A DNA stretch of 64,000 nucleotides from assembly GCA_944390725.1 (NCBI GenBank), contig CALXQU010000009.1:25488-89487 (forward strand), in the 5' to 3' direction. Numbering within the stretch: the stretch's first letter is position 1; the number at the start of each line of letters is the position of its first letter. The notes under the pieces are model-generated. The model ran no database searches and was not told where the DNA came from. It was given only the letters and a program-made list of their open reading frames with translations. Below, in pieces: positions 60,065 through 64,000 of this stretch. Position numbers and translations under genes: made by a program. This DNA comes from an uncultured Spirochaetaceae bacterium (lineage in GTDB: Bacteria > Spirochaetota > Spirochaetia > Sphaerochaetales > Sphaerochaetaceae).

Positions 60065-61082
60065 AGCTGAGATGCATGATGGATGCGGCCCTCCCATCCG
60101 TGAGGTCGAATCCATAGTAGAGCCTGTAGTACTCCTTCGCCTTCTCGATGATATCCACCGGATACAGCTCAGGGTAAAGGAGGCTGCCAAGCCAGTATAT
60201 GCCGATGATCCTGTTCGTGGCAGGAGGGTTGTCGATGAAGGAATAGGGCTCCTCCGGGACGAGATAGACCCTGCCGTTCCGCACCGCATCAAGGCTTGCC
60301 CAGATCGCGCTGCCCGTCACCTCATCGTATGCCGCGCTGTCCGAGAGCAGTATGACATCAGGGTTCCAGAGGTAGACCTGCTCCATCGACACGGTTCCCT
60401 TGTTAGCTCCGAAGGACCTCGGCACGACGTTCCTGGCGCCTATCTTCTCTATCACTTCACCATGGAAGCTTCCCTCCGGCACTGCCTCAAGCCCGTCAGG
60501 CGACGAGGCGTAGTATACGGTCACCGGGTCGGTTATCCTGCCGCGGGCGTCCTCCGCCATCTGCAGCGCCTCCTCTGCGAATGCGGCAAGCGGCTCCGCT
60601 TCCTCCTCCTTGCCAAGCAGCGTGCCGAGCGTCCTGTAGACCTCAGGCGTGTTCTCCAGGTATGCCTCGATGAAGATGACGGGGATCATGATGTCCCCGG
60701 AGAGCGAATCCAGGTCGTTCCTCATCGAGTCCAGGCTGCCTTTCAGCTCGCCCATGTCGATGACGACGTCTGGGGCTGCTGACATCAGCGCCTCCTTGTT
60801 CAGGTTGGCCTTCTTCCCGTAGAAGGTGCCGAATATCGGCAGGTTGACCGTGTCCTGCCTGAAGAACTCCTCCTTGGCCGATCCCGATAGCTTCTGAGAC
60901 CATCCCGTCAGCATCTCCGGCGCGATGGAGTAGAGGACCATCTGCGAGAGATTGCCTGACGGGACTATGCGTTCGATACGCTCCGGAAGCTCCACGGTCC
61001 TGCCGAGCGAATCGGTGAACGGGACCGCATGGAGCATCGATGCTGCCATCGCGAGGATGAGCAGCGCTGCTGCCTTCTTCAT
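60063..61082 (-). CDS. Metal/oxyanion ABC transporter substrate-binding protein (FecB/BtuF type)
   Basis: 339 residues with a signal peptide (cleavage near residue 19, LHA-VP). Two-lobe class III binding protein with the TDSLGRTVELPERIERIV N-terminal pattern. AAGGAGGG precedes the ATG. It is the last gene of an operon with a ModE-like regulator, FecCD permease and ATPase. FecB-type folds bind siderophores, cobalamin, haem or, in MolA, molybdate/tungstate; the ModE-like gene and the nearby molybdenum enzymes favour molybdate or tungstate (inference). Confidence 0.85.
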   Translation of the reverse strand: MKKAAALLILAMAASMLHAVPFTDSLGRTVELPERIERIVPSGNLSQMVLYSIAPEMLTGWSQKLSGSAKEEFFRQDTVNLPIFGTFYGKKANLNKEALMSAAPDVVIDMGELKGSLDSMRNDLDSLSGDIMIPVIFIEAYLENTPEVYRTLGTLLGKEEEAEPLAAFAEEALQMAEDARGRITDPVTVYYASSPDGLEAVPEGSFHGEVIEKIGARNVVPRSFGANKGTVSMEQVYLWNPDVILLSDSAAYDEVTGSAIWASLDAVRNGRVYLVPEEPYSFIDNPPATNRIIGIYWLGSLLYPELYPVDIIEKAKEYYRLYYGFDLTDGRAASIMHLS

Positions 61083-61753
61083 CTTCCCTCCTTGCCGTAG
61101 ATGGTGAATATGCTCATCATCTTCCTGTTCCTGAGTATGTATGGGGATGCCGTGCCTTCCTCGACCATGGAAAGGACCCTTTCCTGGCATTCCGCGGGGT
61201 AGCATGTGCGTACGAATGCCATGGCATCCTCCCGTGAATCCAGCGGCTGGTCGAAGCTGAGCGCAAGCTCCTCCTCGTCATATGCGCATCCAGCTTCCCT
61301 GAGGATGCCAAGCAGGAGGGCCCTCCTGCTTTCCCTCGTCTGGAAGCCCTGCCCCCTGTGGTGGGAGATGACCATCGCCATGCGCCTGCAGCGGGAGAGA
61401 TAGCCATCCAGCTCCGCCGCCGACCCGATATGGCCGGAGAACACCATCAGCAGCTGATCCGTATACGGTATCGGGCCATCAGCGTCCAGATATGAGAAGA
61501 TATCGAGGCCCGTGCGCTCCGAAGCCCTCCTGAGCGCATTCCTGTCGATATCCGTGGCCTTGATGCTGTAGCCATCGCCGTGGAGCAGCTGGGCGCAGTA
61601 TCCCAGGCCGCATCCGAGCTCCAGCACGGGGCTGCCGATGAGGAGGTGCCTCTCCAGCGCCGATACGAGGCTGCGGTGGAAGCTGCTGCAGCCGGCGGCC
61701 TTCTCGTACCATGCGATCCTCTCGTCGCTCCACCAGCTCATTCCGGTACGCAT
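61079..61753 (-). CDS. Class I SAM-dependent methyltransferase
   Basis: 224 residues. The SAM-binding motif LELGCGLGYCAQLL is at about 44-57 and the acidic ribose contact in ATDIDRN about 66-71. Substrate unknown. Start at 61753 behind GAGAGG; an ATG at 61741 overlapping the ATPase stop is an alternative. It sits between the ATPase and the binding-protein gene of the ABC operon and overlaps both, so it is co-expressed with the importer and might modify an imported chelator or metallophore. Confidence 0.78.
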   Translation of the reverse strand: MRTGMSWWSDERIAWYEKAAGCSSFHRSLVSALERHLLIGSPVLELGCGLGYCAQLLHGDGYSIKATDIDRNALRRASERTGLDIFSYLDADGPIPYTDQLLMVFSGHIGSAAELDGYLSRCRRMAMVISHHRGQGFQTRESRRALLLGILREAGCAYDEEELALSFDQPLDSREDAMAFVRTCYPAECQERVLSMVEEGTASPYILRNRKMMSIFTIYGKEGR

Positions 61754-62511
61754 GCTATCCTCTCGTTCCTGCCCGTATCTATGCGCCTGATGCAGAGCTT
61801 CCTGCCGTATAGCGCGGAAAGCCTATCTGATGAGATGAGGGTATCGGCATCGGTTATCCCGATATGCCCGCAGTCATCGATGAGCATCACCGAATCGGTA
61901 TCCATCAGCGCCTGGTCCGGGCTGTGCGTCGTAAAGAGGACGGTATATCCCCTGTCCCTGAGCTCCGCCATCGTCTCCAGCACCTTGAGCTGGTTCGCAT
62001 AGTCCAGCGATGAGGTGGGCTCGTCAAGCAGCAGCACCTTGGCATCCTGCACGAGTGCCCTGGCAATTAGCGCGAGCTGCCTCTCTCCCCCTGATACCGC
62101 ATCAGCCGCACGCGATGAGAGGTGGAGTATGCCGAGGCTCTCCATCACCTCATCGGCCCTGCGCTCATCCTCCTTCCCCGGCCTGGAGAAGACAGGCAGC
62201 GAGGATGCCCTGCCCATGAGGACGATGTCCCTTACCGTATGCGGGAAGATGATGGGGGAGGACTGCGGTATGTAGGCTATCATGCGCGCCCTTTCCCTGG
62301 GGGATATCCTGGAGATGTCCTTCCCGTCTGCCGATGCGCTGCCTGCCGAGGGCCTCAGGAAGCCCATCAGGATCCTCAGCAGCGTCGTCTTGCCGGCGCC
62401 GTTGCGGCCGAGAAGGGCAGCCAGCGATGCGTCGCCGAGCCTGAACGATACACCCTCGAGCACCTTCCTGCCTCCATATGAGAATGATATTCCCTTCGCT
62501 TCTATCACCAT
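61738..62511 (-). CDS. ABC transporter ATP-binding protein, FecE/BtuD type
   Basis: 257 residues. Walker A GRNGAGKT (35-42), signature VSGGERQ (about 139-145) and Walker B VLLLDEPTSSLD (about 158-169) are all intact. Energises the FecCD-type permease encoded just upstream, with which it overlaps by seven bases. Confidence 0.9.
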   Translation of the reverse strand: MVIEAKGISFSYGGRKVLEGVSFRLGDASLAALLGRNGAGKTTLLRILMGFLRPSAGSASADGKDISRISPRERARMIAYIPQSSPIIFPHTVRDIVLMGRASSLPVFSRPGKEDERRADEVMESLGILHLSSRAADAVSGGERQLALIARALVQDAKVLLLDEPTSSLDYANQLKVLETMAELRDRGYTVLFTTHSPDQALMDTDSVMLIDDCGHIGITDADTLISSDRLSALYGRKLCIRRIDTGRNERIACVPE

Positions 62512-63506
62512 CCCCTGCGGCCCTCCCTGATGATGAGATAGAGGAAGAAAGGCGCCCCGATGAACGATGTCAGGATGCCGATGGGGATCTCCGATGTCGT
62601 GAGCGTCCTGCTGAGCGTGTCCACGGCAGTGAGGAATGCCGCGCCGAGAAGCAGGGAGGAGGGGAAGGTCCTGGCTGCATCGGATCCCGCGATCATCCTC
62701 GTGATATGCGGTATGACGAGTCCGACCCAGCCGATTATGCCTGATACAGCTACCGATGAGGCGGTCATCAGCGAGGCTGCGGTTACCGCTATGGCACGCA
62801 TCAGCCTGGTGTTCACGCCAAGCGACAGCGCCTCCTCTTCCGTGAGCGAGAGCAGGCCGATCCTCCAGGACAGCATGACCAGCATGGCTGCCGGCAGGGC
62901 GATGGGCAGGATGATCAGGCCCAGCTCTTCCGTGCCTACTCCCGCCAGCGAGCCCATCAGGAAGTACGTGATGGCGGGAAGCGTGTCATCCGTATCGGCG
63001 ACAAGCTTCACGAAGCTCGTGGCAGACTGGAAGACGGAACCCACCATGATGCCGCCGAGGACGAGCCCCAGGACCTGGTTGCCGCGCACCCGCGTGCCTA
63101 TCATCCAGACGATGCCGACCGCCAGGAGGCCCATGATGAACGCTGATGCCGATATCCCGATGCTGCCGAGTCCCAGGAGCAGGGCAAGCGATGCGCCGAA
63201 GCCGGCTCCAGTGGAGGTGCCGAGGACGTCAGGGGAGACCAGCGGGTTGCGGAATATGGTCTGGAAGACGAGCCCGGACAGCGCCAGCGCGGCCCCGATC
63301 AGCGATGATGCCGCTATGCGTGGCAGCCTGATGCTGAAGACGACCGATTCAGCCTGCGGCGTCCAGTCCATGCCGATGGGCAGTATCCTGGAGGCCAGTA
63401 TCTTCAGCAGCTCTGCCGGGCCGACCGGAAAGCGGCCTATCGAGAACGAGAGGATGAATACCGCGATATATACCGCCGCAAGGAGCAGGATAGGGTGCCT
63501 CTTCAT
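62505..63506 (-). CDS. ABC transporter permease, FecCD/BtuC type
   Basis: 333 residues, about ten membrane helices. Family motifs include LIGAALALSGLVFQTIFRNPL near residue 75, VSGIIGWVGLVIPHITR near 260 and a C-terminal GAPFFLYLI. This fold is shared by siderophore, cobalamin and molybdate (MolB) importers. It starts in the stop codon of the ModE-like gene (ATGA). Confidence 0.9.
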   Translation of the reverse strand: MKRHPILLLAAVYIAVFILSFSIGRFPVGPAELLKILASRILPIGMDWTPQAESVVFSIRLPRIAASSLIGAALALSGLVFQTIFRNPLVSPDVLGTSTGAGFGASLALLLGLGSIGISASAFIMGLLAVGIVWMIGTRVRGNQVLGLVLGGIMVGSVFQSATSFVKLVADTDDTLPAITYFLMGSLAGVGTEELGLIILPIALPAAMLVMLSWRIGLLSLTEEEALSLGVNTRLMRAIAVTAASLMTASSVAVSGIIGWVGLVIPHITRMIAGSDAARTFPSSLLLGAAFLTAVDTLSRTLTTSEIPIGILTSFIGAPFFLYLIIREGRRGW

Positions 63507-63835
63507 CGGAAGATCTCCTCCAGCCTGGCCCTGGCAGCCTCCTCGACTGACTTCCTGAGCTCTGAGTATCTTGCCATCAGCGTCTCGGCATCTTCCGTCA
63601 GCTTAGACCTGCCGCCGCCTTTCCCTCCCTGCGTGCAGATGACGAGCGGTGCGCCATATGCGTCCTCCGTGTCCCTGACGATCTTCCAGGCCTTGGAGAG
63701 GCTCAGCCCCATCTTCTGGGCAGCCCTGCTTACGGAGCCTGTCTCCCTGATGTATCCGAAAAGCTCCTCGGAACCGGGCCCGAAGAGGATCTTCCCGTCA
63801 TCGCATGCGATCCTGAGCTTGATGAGCGTTTCCAT
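63503..63835 (-). CDS. ModE-like N-terminal winged-helix regulator
   Basis: 110 residues from the ATG at 63835. Matches the DNA-binding domain of ModE: an LFGYIRETGSVSRAAQKMGLSLSKAW helix-turn-helix near residues 25-50 and the GGKGGGRSKLT wing near 75-85. The molybdate-binding MOP domains of full ModE are missing. It heads the FecBCD-type operon, which links the importer to molybdate or tungstate. An upstream GTG-initiated reading would begin inside the promoter and is rejected. Confidence 0.82.
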   Translation of the reverse strand: METLIKLRIACDDGKILFGPGSEELFGYIRETGSVSRAAQKMGLSLSKAWKIVRDTEDAYGAPLVICTQGGKGGGRSKLTEDAETLMARYSELRKSVEEAARARLEEIFR

Positions 63836-63868
63836 ACCGAATAGTTTTCCAAAAGTATTCCATTGGTG

Positions 63869-63897
63869 ATTGTACACCTCGCCGATGCCCGGCGCAA
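63869..63897 (-). promoter_or_regulatory. Promoter of the ModE-FecBCD operon
   Basis: TTGCGC (63897-63892) and TACAAT (63874-63869) are 17 bases apart on the minus strand, giving a leader of about 27 bases before the ATG at 63835. GAATA/TATTC arms (about 63839-63859) in the leader could be an operator. Confidence 0.55.
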
Positions 63898-63927
63898 TAT
63901 CATTCTGCGGAACCTGCAGAAGGAAGG

Positions 63928-63968
63928 GGCTGTTAAGAAAGTCTAGGCTTTCTGAGCAGCCTCTTTTT
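63928..63968. terminator. Hairpin with T-run near the right edge
   Basis: GGCTG/CAGCC (63928-63961) encloses AGAAAG/CTTTCT (63936-63953), followed on the plus strand by TCTTTTT. No plus-strand gene ends here, so it may be a bidirectional signal that closes a minus-strand gene entering from the right. Confidence 0.45.
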
Positions 63969-64000
63969 GAGTCTTCTTATACTTGTAAGAGTCCCTGACC
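63943..64000 (-). CDS. Possible C-terminal end of a gene entering from the right
   Basis: On the minus strand a frame is open from the right edge and ends in TAG at 63943-63945, giving 18 residues rich in Lys, Gln and Ala. It is too short to identify. The hairpin at its end supports a real gene end. Confidence 0.3.
   Translation of the reverse strand, partial: VRDSYKYKKTQKEAAQKA

Overview
The window looks like chromosomal DNA of an anaerobic, probably host-associated spirochaete (Sphaerochaeta-like Spirochaetia). This is an inference from several things seen together: moderately high GC, substrate-binding proteins whose signal peptides end in an AGGS motif, a poly-G tract in a promoter of a surface lipoprotein gene, and a strictly anaerobic gene set of molybdenum hydroxylases, radical SAM enzymes and an AOR-like protein. 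No rRNA or tRNA gene was recognised. Genes are tightly packed and many overlap by 4 bases.

Layout. 0-1.2 kb: end of a PiT phosphate transporter plus its DUF47 partner. 1.2-7.9 kb: a LacI-type regulator divergent from an SsuA/TauA-type ABC importer (binding protein, two permeases, two ATPases) and a cytoplasmic Cys-type sulfatase. 8.5-14.6 kb: a GntR/UTRA regulator, a sugar ABC importer without its own ATPase, and a GH3 glycosidase, with an inverted-repeat operator just upstream. 14.7-24.2 kb: mixed genes (AI-2E-type permease, divergent AOR-family protein, YfcE-type phosphoesterase, lipase-like hydrolase, YihY, CcdA with thioredoxin, iron alcohol dehydrogenase, a lipoprotein with a dead tyrosine-phosphatase domain). 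24.2-28.2 kb: a small accessory patch of exported proteins, including a lipoprotein gene whose promoter spacer carries a run of 12 G.

28.2-60 kb is the heart of the window: an anaerobic purine (urate/xanthine) breakdown region. It holds two PLP enzymes, a FAD/BFD oxidoreductase trio with its GntR regulator, ygfK-ssnA-ygeY, a ParA partition locus with a sigma-like protein, a seven-subunit-domain xanthine dehydrogenase operon (two molybdenum subunits and two FAD subunits), selenium supply and cofactor genes (XdhC-like, cysteine desulfurase-like, YedE, YedF, DUF3343, SelD), the AMMECR1/Memo/radical SAM trio, and the carbamoyltransferase-like YgeW. 60-63.9 kb: a FecBCD/MolBCA-type ABC importer with a ModE-like regulator, which fits molybdate or tungstate supply for the molybdenum enzymes.

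How it may work together: the importer at 60-63.9 kb brings in Mo/W; YedE, YedF, DUF3343, the desulfurase-like protein and SelD handle selenium; the XdhC-like protein inserts the terminal S or Se ligand; the hydroxylases attack the purine; YgfK, SsnA, YgeY and YgeW process the opened ring. Three transcription units of this system (ygfK, xdh, ygeW) share an unusual 17-base direct repeat near their promoters, which suggests one dedicated, unidentified regulator. A second genome-wide pattern is also visible: at least ten genes have a -10-like hexamer placed so that transcription would start at or within about two bases of the start codon (leaderless mRNAs).
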